Below are positions 22,680-34,721 of a DNA stretch of 64,000 bases, in pieces (position 1 is the stretch's first letter; each line of letters begins with the position of its first letter). This DNA is from Stromatinia cepivora (taxonomy: Eukaryota > Ascomycota > Leotiomycetes > Helotiales > Sclerotiniaceae). Position numbers and translations under genes: made by a program. Under the pieces are notes generated by a model. The model was given only the letters and a program-made list of their open reading frames with translations. It did not search any database and had not been told where the DNA came from. The stretch is taken from NCBI GenBank assembly GCA_014898415.1, contig RCTD01000014.1, positions 62,001 through 126,000 on the forward strand, given 5' to 3'.

Positions 22680-23002
22680 TGAGCCGAGAACAAACGCCAC
22701 AACCCAATCTCCTTTCGTGGTTTCGGTGGCGAACAACACTTTGTCCTGGCCGTCATTTCGCAAGTACGGAAATTTTGGCTTTTACAGCTCTGCTGATTCT
22801 GCGATTTGATATCGCTCCTGTAGACGGAAAATGGGTTCATCTGACCACCAATAATGCCGCGACGTGGGAGACCTCAGCTGCACCAGATGAGGATATTGAG
22901 GTTAGGATTAGCCCCAGGGCTGGTGAGGAGTTGGGCATTAAATGGAGGATTTTGGTATCGGATTCTGATAAAGCGATGCCTCTCTCTGCAGAAGATTTGT
23001 AG
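22680..23002 (+). pseudogene. Haem-binding C-terminal segment of the P450, inverted
   Basis: Plus-strand frame carrying the Cys-Pro-Gly haem-ligand loop and the last ~90 residues of a P450. It contains exactly what the minus-strand gene at 23378-24743 lacks, and reads in the opposite direction. Confidence 0.8.
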
Positions 23003-24743
23003 ATATCTTGACGGCCGGAGCACGGGGGTGATGAATTCGGCGGAGCTACTGGAGCTTCGTAGGACTTTGATTTTGACTACTGGGATCTTACTTTAGGTAT
23101 CAAGCAATAAGTCATATCATATCCTTGTCTGTAGTGAAAAGAGATATCTAGTGCTGTATAAATATAATCGATGAAGAAATGAATGACTTGCATCTCACCC
23201 CCATAGTAATAAAATTGGAAGATATAAGTTCTTATTGGTACTTTTGTGGTAGAAGTAATGGAATTGGATATTTTCCGTTCCAGTATTGGTCCATGCATGA
23301 GGTCCCTTCATGATGGTGTGAAGATACTCAAGGCTTGTCAAAATAAATCGTCGATTATAGGATAATAGATGATGATGAGGGTAGGAATCGCCGGTGATCA
23401 AACACCTCAACATTGGGACCCCAAGAGGATGTGCTGGTATGTTGGACGGGACCTGGGATCATTACTGTGCTTCCTTTCTTGGGGAGATATCTACCGTCGA
23501 GCATGTGATCTTTCATGACCATTCTAGCTGATATTCCTGTGCTATGAACACGAAGTACCTCTTGCAGAGTGGACAGTAGTATGGGGCAATCAACTTTCAC
23601 TCGTGACATATCGAGAGTGCGAATCTTGACAGTCTCTCCGCTCGTCATAGTCGTCATTTCCTCGGAAATAAGCTTGGCAAGTTCCTGTCTACAATCCTCC
23701 AGTACGGCCGGATCGGAATATAGGTGGTATGCCACCCAGAAAGCAGAAGGCGACGTGTTTGAAAGTAATCCAATAGTATTTCCAACTTCAAATCGTGCGA
23801 TATCATCAGCAGGTATCTTATGCTCAGTGCTGTGATTAAAATGAGCTTTGATGAGAGCGGATCCTTCATCATGACCACCGTTTTTGAAATATTTGTTAAA
23901 AGCTCTCGCCATATATTCACGAGCCTGCAGACTCTCTCTGGCAAATATCGAAGGGAATAGTCCCATAAGGAGAATTATAGCTCTAGGCCAGAATTTTCTG
24001 TAAAGAGATCAGAGGCTAAACTAGAAATGCTAATTCACAGTGCTCATCCTTACCAGAAACCGTCCGCAACAGCAGGATCTTTGAAAGGATTTTGATGTCC
24101 ATAGACTGACTCGGTAGTGGCTATTGCAATTTCGCGCTTGATAAAGTCGAAGAGTCGTACAGATCGTTCTCCTTTAATTCCATCGACTGAAGCAGCAACT
24201 TTTTGAGCCATGACACGGTTTCATGGCATCAAGTTCAGGTCCCGGTGCAAGCGGTTTGTGAATAGTTTTGTAGAAAGTCATGGAGTATCCCCAATCGCCC
24301 TCATCACCATTGATATTTGTGTTTAGGATATCGTTCGCAGTTTTGCTTGACCCACAGACACCCATGGCTCCCTTGGCTTATATTGCCGCTGCACAGCGGG
24401 GATTAATGCCAGGGAATTGACAACATATAGTCTTGCTCCCGGTAGACGAAGAGTGTAGATGGGTAAATCATGTGTGTTCCTGTACTTGCAAATTAGAAAT
24501 GGTTTCCACCAACTTATCCCAACTGTCCAACTCTAGACTCAATGCGAAACACATGAACTTACCTTAACTCGATGTAGAATTTGGTTTTTTTTTTTCTGAG
24601 AGTTGAATCACGGCGCTGATAAATGGGAAAGACGTTGAGATTGGTGGAGGCTTACTCGCATCTTGCGTGTAATGAATGAGCGCATAGAGGAAGCCATAGA
24701 TGGTAATCACAGCCGTGGCCGCAAAAGCAAAGGTGCTAGGCAT
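22680..24743 (-). pseudogene. Cytochrome P450, disabled, with inverted haem-binding end
   Basis: On the minus strand from ATG 24743 a P450 can be followed: an N-terminal membrane anchor (MPSTFAFAATAVITIYGFLY), a YTLRLPGARLYVVNS strand, VCGSSKTANDIL, an I-helix-like block ending NTSPSAFWVAYHLYSDP, an ExxR motif (EVLR near 23550) and FDHRRFL near 23380. There the minus-strand similarity stops. The missing haem-binding end lies on the PLUS strand at about 22680-23002: FRGFGGG, TTLCPGRHFA with the haem Cys, and a matching C-terminus ending at TAG 23002. Lesions: frameshifts near 24390, 24220 (one extra base) and 22730 (one base lost in the Gly-rich haem loop), plus a likely G-to-A stop across the splice junction near 24000. 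The feature spans both parts; the strand given is that of the larger part. Confidence 0.85.
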
Positions 24744-25579
24744 ATCTGTTATCTCAATGATACGAAAAATATGGTTATGTAGAATGGTATACTGAAATCA
24801 GAGTGAGGAAGCTGTGAGAGAGTAGTTCTTTTTCTTCTTGCTTATGAAATTGTGAAGATGGGCGCAGCGTTAATAGTGTCACCATACCAAATTCACTTGA
24901 TTCATTCATGACAAATTATGAAAATTAGGTGTGCATTTAACTTTTGGATAGATACCATAGGCTATGTTGTAGATAATCACAAACCCTACTTTTAACACTT
25001 TTACTTTAAATTGTATTTTTGTCCCCTTTCTGCCATGAAATTGTAGTGCTCCATGTTCCTTTTTCGGAAGATTATCTCAACCTACGCCGTACGCCGGCTG
25101 GGTAAATGGCGTATGAAGTAAGACAGTAAGACGGATAAACATGCCATCCGCTACAGAGTAGATATTTTTCAATACGCCCTAGTAAATCACATCTACAACG
25201 ATACAATTAGAGGGTGGTCCGATATGTATCAATGTGTTACAGATCATGCACTAAATTTGTCTCCTTTCAAAGTGTGAGAAAGCAAATATTGGACCTGTGC
25301 CGTGAAAGTGCATTAATACTTGCATCAAATGCCACTCAGGAGAGCTTCAACAAATCAAAACTATTAGATGGTTCTTCAAAAGGGTATACTGCACTATCTT
25401 GATTGTTACAAGCGAGATTGGGAGCGGTAGGGAAAATAACGGTTCAGATTTTACCTAAAGAGCTACTACGTTTCAACTCACAAAGCAGACTCTTTATAAT
25501 ATCTGGGAAATGTGGCGTGCACATTCCTGGTCGTTCAGTATTGTGAAAGTTTTAAACCCATCACAAGGCTGTATAGCCC
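24744..25579. other. Gene-free spacer in the decayed island
   Basis: P450 promoter remnant on the left, AT-rich in the middle. No frame with domain support. Confidence 0.5.
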
Positions 25580-26159
25580 CTCCCCCATTTCCGTCTGCGC
25601 CTCCCATGTACATCCAACGCATGATGCCTACATGCATGGGACCCCGTAATGATCAGCGTAGGAAAGAAGTTAGTATATCTTTGCAAGAATGTTTTCAACC
25701 ATAGGGGTTTCACTCACGGGCAACCTGCAGAGAAATCAGAGATATTGCAGAAAGCTAGACTGTCATTTAGCACGGAGCTTGTAAGATTTGAATGATTGAT
25801 AGTTCCACCAGGCTTATGATGAACGAAGCTTCGATACATTAGCGAGATACTAAATGACGGTGCACAGTTAGACGAGAGCTCACAGTCGTCTAGGACCCAT
25901 TTCCGGGAAAGGTAGCATTTGGAGTAGACTCTTGTTGCCGCGATAATCAACATCAATGGGATGCCTATAGCTGCGGCAATAACCACGCCTTGACCGTGCC
26001 ATTGAGGATGAGTTAGATCAGGAATAACACCCTGTGAAGAGAAATGTTTCAGTTATCCGTAGGAAACAAGGCTGCGCTGACACTGACTGGTGGAGGTTCG
26101 GAGAGAGGTATATTTCCGAGTTGAGCGTATGCACTTGGGGGAATTTCTGCGGCGACCAT
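25580..26159 (-). pseudogene. Rhodopsin-domain (PTH11-like) integral membrane protein, truncated
   Basis: Starts at ATG 26159; exon 1 ends at 26088 and exon 2 begins at 26031 (GTCAGT...TTCACAG), joining LeuSerGluProProPro to GlyValIlePro. The start MVAAEIPPSAYAQLGN, the HPQWHGQG motif, the first TM segment IGIPLMLIIAATRVYSK and LSRKWVLDD are typical of the fungal rhodopsin domain. After AspAsp the frame fails: stops occur in all tried joins, and only a scrap resembling the family's Gly-His-His-Ala-x-Asp-Val motif remains near 25590-25625. Five of the seven expected TM segments are not recoverable. Relatives are surface membrane proteins, often of unknown ligand and sometimes virulence-linked. 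Degraded remnant. Confidence 0.68.
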
Positions 26160-26881
26160 TGTGTGAATGCGAGAAAAAAAAAAGACTTTATCGTGGACGT
26201 ACAATAAGAAAAATTAAGTCTGAATCGTTTCTTCGAAAACAGTTCTCCATGGTGTGAAATGTGGCAGTCTATTAACTCGAAGAATTTGACTTAGGTGTGG
26301 TTCAATCCTGTCGAATCGTGGACTGCATCATAATTTTGACTAAAATTAAACCTTCTTACCAATTTCATAGTGGGATTGGTAATTTTGTGATGGTGTGAGG
26401 CAATAATGCGGAGTAGTTCCTGATTCCTTTTAGCCCTTCCCCACCCCCTCGACCTTCACGAGTTCAGCTATTTATGCATTCTTCATGCGAAGGCACACCT
26501 ACAGTCCATCGCGCAAGCTTGGAACACACCGAGTACCGATTGAAGAAATCAACCTTGCAGGCACATCTGAAGATCTCGAAAATTCTAGCGCCAATAAATA
26601 TAATAAAAGGAATTTATCCAAAGAAGGGTGCAGACCTGTCGTCCTTGGTTGGACAGTGGAGGTGGCACTGGAGATGCGCTTTAGTCATACGTCAACGTTG
26701 AAATTTTCTCCTTGCCGTATACGGATGATGCAAAGCAGATATAAATAATTTTCTACCGAGAGACAGGTCTTCAAAACTGTGTAAGATCACTACGGCGTTA
26801 TGAATGTACTTAAGTTCTTCTGTTCTTTCAATTGGACAAAATATCTAGCAAAATCAGCAAACCCGGACTGATACGCGCAAC
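26160..26881. other. Intergenic between the rhodopsin-domain remnant and the second P450
   Basis: Former divergent promoter region. No gene seen. Confidence 0.45.
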
Positions 26882-28711
26882 ATGGCTCTAGGCAATAGCT
26901 TGAAGACCATTCTTCTTTATTTACTCTACATTCCATACATATTAGTGGAGCTTGTGAATCTAATTCCATTTATTTTTAGACTGCGATTCCCTTTGTCTGA
27001 AGTACCTGGACCTAGAACTGCATCATGGACGAGATTTTGGTGGGTTAAAACCCTATACCACAAGAAGACTGCGCACGAGATAGTGAGGCTGGACAAGGAA
27101 TATGGTATCTTCGATTGAGCCTTGATTTACCACTTGAGTATGAAATACTGAGCTCTGTTAGGTCCGATACTTCGAATATATCCCAATAGCATTTTGGTCA
27201 GTGACTCCAAGACCACTAGAGTCGTCGGAGTAGGATCAATTTTCGCACGAAGTCCATGGTTGACAGCCTACGTCTGGATCCATACACAACAAACATGGTC
27301 TCTGAGCGAAATTCGAAGAAGCATCAACAGATGCGCAGCATTCTTAATGCGGGTGTAAGTGCCATACACATGTGCATCCAAACATACTCTAAAAATCACA
27401 GCTTTCAGGGAAAGATACCGACCTTGATCTTATAATCAAGAAACAAGTCAGCAGGTGGATTGGCATACTTGACAACAAATATACGTGAACAAATGACCGG
27501 CATGGTACGATGGGTTTGTCCAAAGGCCTGACGTCTCTGACTTTAGACATTATTACGGAATTATGCCTCGGAGAACCCTTTCACTGTCTCGACAAAACGA
27601 CAGATCCGTACGGCTTCTTTGAAGCATTGCAAACTGGAGTAATTACTCAGCAATACATTTCGGTTTTGCTAGAACTCAAAAACCTCCTTTTTTTCCTTGG
27701 GAGGTGTGATTTCATTCGATCTCGAATATTTCCCAACAGAAATGATGAAATGGGGATTGGGCGAGTCATGGGGGTACAACTTACATATTGAATCTTACTA
27801 GAGATAAACTGCTAACTTGAATCAGATAATCCACAACCTTGTAGAACGAAGACTGAATGGAATAGGGGAGAAGGCCAATTTGAAGCAGGATGTGCTCAGT
27901 TCCTTCCTTTCCAAAGGTCTCACGCTTCACCAAGCAAGCAACGAACTCGTCGTAGTCTTGTATGTTGCCATTTACTATAATATTTCAAACTTTGATGCTG
28001 GCTAATATTAAAGTAGAACTAGCGGCGTTGTATCAACATCTTATGCCGCACAAAGCATCATAAGTTGCATGACTGCAAATCCTCAAGCTTGTTGTAAATT
28101 ACAGAATGAGATCGACAGTACAGTAGCACATGAAAATACAGGGAATGATAGCAGTATCAAGGACAGCACTCTCAGCAAGATGCCCTATTTGCAGGCATGC
28201 ATTGCTGAAGGCCTTCGCATCTACCCGCCCATCTCCCTACTTCGGGAACACGAAGTGCCTTCACCTGGCGTCATTCTGCACGGGTATCGCAAACCAGGTG
28301 GCACATTCATAGGTTTCAACACCATCGCCACGCAGCTGCAGCCTGTCTATGGAGATCATCCGGAGGAATTCCGTCCGGAGCGATGGCTTATCGATGATGA
28401 AGCACAGTTGAAGCAAATGCACCGCAATCTTGAGCTCGTCTTTGGGTATGGCGCTTCAAAATGTCTTGGTATCAATATAGCGGACATGGAGCTTAACAGG
28501 TTTATCTTTGAGGTATGTCGTATGGATCAAGAGGCTTAGCCGCTGCTCTCAGACTATTAACACCATGAAAGATTTTCCGCAATTACAAATTACATTCGCC
28601 AGCCCAGAGTCTCCTTGGCAAGCTTGCATTGACTTGCTGCCGTCGGATCTTCAAGTTAGAATTGAGCGCCGAGAGATCTGTGCCCAAACCAATGGTGTTC
28701 ACAGTTCCTAA
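26882..28711 (+). pseudogene. Cytochrome P450 (pisatin demethylase-like group), disabled
   Basis: From ATG 26882: membrane anchor, Pro hinge VPGPRTASWTRFWW, then segments LRIYPNSILVSD, MVSERNSKKHQQMRSILNA, LTSLTLDIITELCLGEPFHC, an I-helix region, MPYLQACIAEGLRIYPP with ExxR (EGLR), FRPERW, and the haem loop FGYGASKCLG. Introns can be recognised at 27116-27171, 27356 onward, 27770-27826, 27960-28024 and after 28511. Lesions: a one-base loss near 27260, a frame problem at the next splice site, TGA at 27486-27488, and a frame slip near 28590 in the C-terminal part. The I-helix acid of the usual Ala-Gly-x-(Asp/Glu)-Thr motif is not seen: the site reads GVVSTS. A dead P450 that would have been ER-bound. 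Confidence 0.82.
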
Positions 28712-29293
28712 CCAACGAGTTAGTGGCAAGCAGCTGGAAGGAAGATACAAGGACGTATGACACCAAGATTGGGACGGATATTTAGGCTGGTTGCAAGTCA
28801 GTATTTGATTAGAACAGAATATACGAATAGAATATACGATGCTACTTCTCATAGTAAAGTTCAAGATCATTGCATATATAAAGATTACATACGATATAAG
28901 AACTTAATGCTCGTAGGTGATCTATACGATAAAGATCTAATGTTTGAAATTGATGTATACAATAATAAAGATTCAATGTTTGAAAGTAATTGATTGATAT
29001 GATAAAAGTTAGAAATAGTGAACAAGCAATAAAGAAGTAAGTTATAATCAAAACAAGTCGCATATACTTCTAGAGTATGGGTTCAACCACAAGAGACTAT
29101 CTGCAATGATCGATATGTAAGAAATAGAGTAATTATTATGAGGAATGAGGATATATCATAACATAGTATTTCCCGATGTTTTGTATATCCATCCACTGAC
29201 ACCATTAGTATCCAAACCTCAACTTGTATCATACAAAGGATGAGATTATAATCTCCAACCCCAGGGATGAGAAAAGACTGTAAATCTTCGAAC
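28712..29293. other. Intergenic with a short degenerate tandem repeat
   Basis: A roughly 36-bp unit occurs twice at about 28920-28992 (TATACRATAA...AAAGATYYAATGTTTGAAA). Otherwise AT-rich with no gene. Confidence 0.45.
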
Positions 29294-30830
29294 CTAATCT
29301 ACATCATCATCATGTCCATGTCCATCCCATCCTTTCACGTCGTCTTTTTGTCGTGCTATCGTATTTCCTAATAATGTATTCGTAACAACTCCAACTCTCT
29401 GGGGCCACCCACTGGCAGCTTTTTGATCGAGGATTCGTCTCTCGGCTTCATCCTCATCACTACTGATCTCGTAATGGTCTTCGTCGCTATCTCTTGGTTG
29501 CAATGTTTGCATGGAGACAGCGTTCGAATCTGCTTCATCCACATATTGATTCGGACTGCGTCCCAAGATTCGGTCTGCTTTGGATTGAGGACGATTTGTT
29601 CGACTGGGTCGAGTAGGATAGGAAACATAATGTCTGCCAGCCCCTTCTGACCTTGGGAGAGGTACTATTGGAGAAGTTGGTTCGCCCCAGCCAGCAGCTC
29701 TTTCTCTGCTTCTTTGTTCTTCTCGTTCTCGAGCGAGTTTCTCTCGGGCGTCAAGCCATTTCGGACTTGCCTCCCAACTCCATCCATCTCCAGTGGTAGT
29801 AGGTATCGGAACAGCCCATAATAATGCCTTGGGTCCAAATAAATGCTTGAAGTTTTTCCTCCACCCAAGATCAAATGCACTAGGTAACTTTTCCGAATCT
29901 TGTTCGTCAAGATATTCCTCATATCGATTTCTTGCTCTGGCTCTCTCTAATTGTTCGTATGTTCCATGACTCTGATCTTCAGGGATGTGTTGACTTCGGA
30001 TCGACTTTCTTAGCGGGGATAAATATCTCGTCTTCTCTAGGCACTCAATTGTCGTTTGACCGCGGGATGATAGCAAAATATGCCATCCTGTGAAACCTGC
30101 CAATACCAATCCTATAATTCCGGACACCACCACCAGCATAACGTAATTTACTGGTAACAACGAGTCGGTATATTCTCCATCACTCAAAATTTCCCTCCAA
30201 ACCCAAGTACCTGATACTGCGAAACAGAGAAAACAGAATAATGTTGTATATATCAGGAACAAGAGGAAAGCTTTGTAATTTCGCAGTCCGACGCAGGTAG
30301 CCAGCCATGGACAATGATGATCCATCTTCAATACACAAATCCCGCATGTCGAGCAATGGTGAGATCGATCTGGTTTCCTTGCTTGACATTTCTTGCAATA
30401 GCGCAACTCCCCATTCGCTTTCACTGTAAAGTTTGTCGCAACAGGATTGTGTGTCGGGAGAGCGCCATATCCATGATTCGCAGCTGTAGTAGTCCCCGGG
30501 CTCGTGAAGACGGCAGTCGTATATGACCAGTTAAGGAGGAGATATATAACAATTCCTAAAAATGACGTCCCCTTACCTATGGTTTATTAGCTTCTCAACA
30601 TCAGATATGGGATAATGAAGCCCACCTATCCAATTTGTTCTGCTTCCATCTGCCAGAAATCCAATTGTAGTTTCCACCCAGACGGCCCAAGTTGTGATAC
30701 TATACACAAATACCAAGGGAAAGTAAGTTGCGCCAATGCAACAATAACGTTCGCACTTTCTAGCCCATTTTCGAGACATTCTTGTAGGGCCGGGAGATCT
30801 AGAGGGACTTGGTGGCGATAGAGTAGCCAT
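29294..30830 (-). CDS. Palmitoyltransferase, DHHC family (PFA3-like)
   Basis: Two exons, 30830..30626 and 30576..29294, give 495 aa; the 49-nt intron (GTGGGC...CTAAT...CATAG) joins AsnTrpIle to GlyLysGlyThrSer. TM1 lies near residues 27-50 and TM2 near 71-88. The Cys-rich DHHC domain covers about 127-177, with paired CxxC/His ligands and catalytic Cys157 in DHHCPW. TM3 and TM4 follow near 180-205 and 220-245, separated from the domain by the usual short loop. A TTxE motif (TTIE) is present after TM4. The cytosolic tail is long, Arg/Glu-rich and ends in an acidic His/Asp run. Family role: S-acylation of membrane-associated proteins. Yeast Pfa3 acts on Vac8 at the vacuole; that role here is inferred. 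Confidence 0.9.
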
Positions 30831-32770
30831 GAGATTTATCAAAGGAACATGACTTGGTTGTTCGCATTATTTGAGGAATTGTTGAAATAACAATTGTGTT
30901 GGTGTTTATGCATATATTCATATATTCCTTTTGATGGAGGTGGAGGCTGAGCTGATGACAAGAACAACAAATTCGGTCTCCGTAGCCCGGGCTTCCGAGA
31001 ACCAAGATGACAAAACATAGAACATAGGGGTTAGAAGATAGAACATACAAGTAGGTATCTGTAAGTATATATACCTACCACATAAACTTTAACAATATCG
31101 GTCATCACATCATCAATTTGGCATTCCCAATTCAATGCACTCACTAATCCATTGGAATTCCTTGATAGATTAGATACGTACGATAATCTTTACGTAAGGA
31201 GGTATCAGGTATCAGGTCTCAAGGCTCTATCACCCCAGCCAATACGAGAAACTAGGATTTATGCCTTCTGCGACTGGTGACTAGAGTACCGGTAGTCATA
31301 TATACTCCTAACATGTATGTGCAGTGTTGCAAGAGTACTATTGGGTACTAAGCAGTATCAAGTATATAGTTTCAACCTTCTAGCATCCTGTCGCTACAAT
31401 GCCCATTCAAGTCGGCGTGATATCCTCAAGCATTTAAGTTTGTGACTTGTGGATTTCTTCAAATTCTCTCCTGGAACTTCCGAATCCTGGCAGGTGAAAC
31501 AAACATATAGACTATTACTTCATGAATTCATCTTAAAGATTCTTCAGACATGGTGTCTGGTTGGATGATCGCTCTCTTCACAGGGTGACTCGCGATATGT
31601 GGTCTTTTCTGGAGCCCCCAAAGCCACTTGAGCTGAGTTTAGCTGGTACCCTTACTTTCCATCTTCAAGCACAGGTGATTCCTTGAAGATGTCGGATATC
31701 TGGTCATTAATATATTCCTAAGAACGATGATGCAATTGTAATGATAGTGTGACTATGGAAACCACCTTGGGCTAGGAATGAGATCTCACTTTTTCGGCAT
31801 CAGAGAGTAAAATGCCTATGTGCAGTTCTAGTGTTGCCATTTCTTCTCATTTTTTTTGTATTATGGTCTGTACTTTTCGGTATTGCCTAAGGCGTTTATG
31901 AAGAAAGTGTCTTTTGCAGACTAGATATTCCATTTTGATTCTTTTGGATGCTTTGGTATGCCAACAGATGTCCCAGATGGCATGGATAGCAAGTGTATAG
32001 CTGATATTTGCGTTGTCACTCTCTCTGGGTATGCCTTCGAAGGTCATAATGCAACTATTGTCAACAAGGAGAATTGTATGTTATAAATTTATCAAAGTGA
32101 AAGAGTATGTATGTTTCACTCAAGTGTATGCAATTCATACAAAGGTTACCTACCTATCTAGAAACATCAGATAAAATCTGATGAGGATTAAAGGTAAATA
32201 AGACAAAATAAGACAATAATTATCTACCTAACACACAATCAATCATTCTATTCATGTCGATATGTGTTTCCATTCCTTTATCTTCCAATCTCCTCTTACC
32301 ATCACTTGTTTATTCAATACTAAATTCACTCTCACTGGCTTTATTTGTTTAATTTTATTTTTAGTTGTAACCGTACCATTGTTGTGCCCTTTCCCAATTT
32401 GCTTGTCTGTCACTATGCGACTAACTTCAAAACCTTTAAACTTCCTTCCCATTTCTTCCTCTCTTCAACTACTTCCCCCTACCTCATATTCTTCAACCCT
32501 TGATCTTCCATACTTGATACATTTTGTCATATTTTCTTTTTTTTTTACAAGTAGGACAACTCTTTATAGGGTGGGAGTTCGTCTTACTGCGACTCTAACT
32601 TTTCTTTCAGTTTTGCCTTTGGTGTCTCAAATCAATTCAAGGCATGCATAGATCGGATTTTTGGGTTATTCAAAACAACATCGCAGCCTACACCACTTTC
32701 AATCATCCTCACTAACAATTTCAATAATCAAAACGCTATCATAATTAGCAAGCTTTAAGCTGTCGTCAAT
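30831..32770. other. Long intergenic region between two divergent genes, no gene supported
   Basis: 1.9 kb between the DHHC gene (minus) and the zinc-finger gene (plus). It contains pyrimidine-rich stretches near 32430-32590 and short frames without domain support. It presumably holds both promoters. Confidence 0.5.
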
Positions 32771-34721
32771 ATGGCTGGGGGAGAAGCCAACTCTGGACCC
32801 GATACCAAGGTATCCTGCAAGAGCTGTAATATTACATTCAAGGAATGGAATGCCTTCCACAATCATAAGATGACTAGCAGAGACCACATCTGCTGTGATA
32901 TCTGCAGCATAGACTTTCATACCGATGAAGGTCTCAAGCGTCATCGAACCTTGGTAAGTCAACTTGATTTAATTTCAGATAAGTCATGATTGACTGACAT
33001 CTTGCGCAACTCCAGATGCACCCAAAAGAACAAGACCTTTCATGCCTGGGCTGTGGCAAACGATTCATTCGTTTAGGATCTCTAATTGCTCACCTCGAAC
33101 TCGATAGCTGTCGCCCAGTCAACGAAGAGAGAGGAAACCTAGCAGCTCGTACACGGCAAAAACAAGAATTGCATGCCAAATTCAAGGCTGGTTTGAAGAA
33201 TATTGACGAAAACGCTGGCCCAAGAACTGGTATCAGCTTGTTGGATTCTCAGGATATTCCTGCGAATCCCAGGGATATCAAGCTGCCGCCGCCCACCTGG
33301 AAGCCGCTGCCACTTACTTTCGAGGATAAAACATCTACAAACTTTGAGTTCGGAGGATGGGAAACCACAAGTAATTGTCTGTCCCTTTCTTTTGAGCTAA
33401 GCTTACAACTATTTAGTCTTGGAAGAAGATGAACCGTCGAATCAACTCAACGACGTAGTCTCAAACAGTGTATCTGAGCCCGTCATGGAATTGCAACCGG
33501 AGGAGGACTTGATCTTTCTGGGAGAAGTCGACAAAGCAATGAGTATACCATGGGGAACATTTTCGAAGAAGGTAGCAAAAGCGGACCCAAAGCCCACTGA
33601 AGAGGTCAAATACGAGTATGTCGAGGACGGATTTCCAATAGCAATTGCCCCTTCTATGGAAGAAAGTAACTTTCCACCATTGCCAAGTGGAAGTAACTTT
33701 AAGGATGCCGGCATGAAAGCTCCGAACTTCATGGATGCGCCATTTGAGGACTCAAGTCTCACTTCCATCTGGGATACCAAGCACATCATTGCCAACGCCC
33801 GAAAACCTATTCCTCAGCCACCCACAGAAGCTCCCCCAGTCACGGACATAGCTGCTCGAGCAGGTGGACTTCCACCTCTTCGCATGCGCGCTCTTGTTAA
33901 CCCTTTACCAGAGAAAGAATATGCACCATATGATCCTAAAGACCCTTCATTCCGAGCACAAAGGTACTGGGTTACTTTCACTCGAAAATACAAGTGTCCT
34001 CATCGGTTGTGCAAGTAAGTTATGTTGATTGCTCAATTTCAACATTTCTCTAACAATTTCAAAGGAAAAGCTTCGATACTGAATCAGGCTTCATCCAACA
34101 TTTACTTTCTGCCGCACATGCCGGGAATAATAGACTTGTCTGTCCTAACTGCTACGTAAGCACAACACGCTCCTTCATTTCATGTTTCCCGGTCTTAATC
34201 CCTATCCACATACTGTGTTGTCGCTCACATTACTTGTCAATGTAACTTCAACTCTCAATTGCCGAAGACTTCATTCTGCACCACCCTAATCATTTCGCTC
34301 GCAATTCGTCAAAATTGCTGTATCTTTTTCCAGCGTTGTTCCGATAATCATTTCCATGTTTCACCAGATGCTGTTCTCAAAGCTTAAAGTGGAACAAACC
34401 TTATATGAAAATGCTTCAAGCTGGCAGTTACTAACTATTTGATAGAGAGGTTTCGGAACATACACAGCCCTTACGCAACACTGCGAGTCTCAAGGGGTCC
34501 GTTGCAAAATCCGGGAAGCAGATAACTACGGTAGGGTTGTGAACGACATTACTTCTAGTGTGGCAGATGTAGTAGGCAGACATGATGATGAAACCGTAAA
34601 ATACACCGTCAAGAAGGAAGGATGGGGAGAATTGGCAAAAAGACATCGAGAAGCAGAGGAGAAGAACGCTAAGAAGAAGGCAGACTATTGGAAGAAGCAT
34701 GACGCAGAATTTGAGTGGTAG
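32771..34721 (+). CDS. C2H2 zinc-finger protein, fungal
   Basis: Five exons, 32771..32953, 33016..33370, 33417..34014, 34065..34155 and 34446..34721, give 500 aa with all phases consistent. Three N-terminal finger-like units: CKSCNITFKEWNAFHNH, CCDICSIDFHTDEGLKRH and CLGCGKRFIRLGSLIAH. A long acidic and Pro-rich middle follows. Two further fingers are assembled only by splicing: CPHRLCKKSFDTESGFIQH across intron 3, and CPNCYRGFGTYTALTQH across intron 4. The C-terminus is a Lys/Glu-rich helix. The fourth intron is 290 nt, much longer than the others here. The finger set at both ends suggests nucleic-acid or protein binding; a transcription or RNA role is not shown. No ortholog recognised. Confidence 0.82.

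Noticed and set aside
22475..22840. Minus-strand 121-aa frame over the inverted P450 segment
   Set aside because: It is the antisense shadow of the haem-binding segment and has no domain of its own.
32262..32651. Hydrophobic 129-aa plus-strand frame upstream of the C2H2 gene
   Set aside because: Pyrimidine-rich DNA reads as Leu/Phe/Ser-rich protein; no start context, intron or domain supports a gene.
33371..34445. Breaks between open frames of the C2H2 gene suggesting a pseudogene
   Set aside because: All are explained by introns with matching phases, and two zinc fingers are completed exactly at the junctions.
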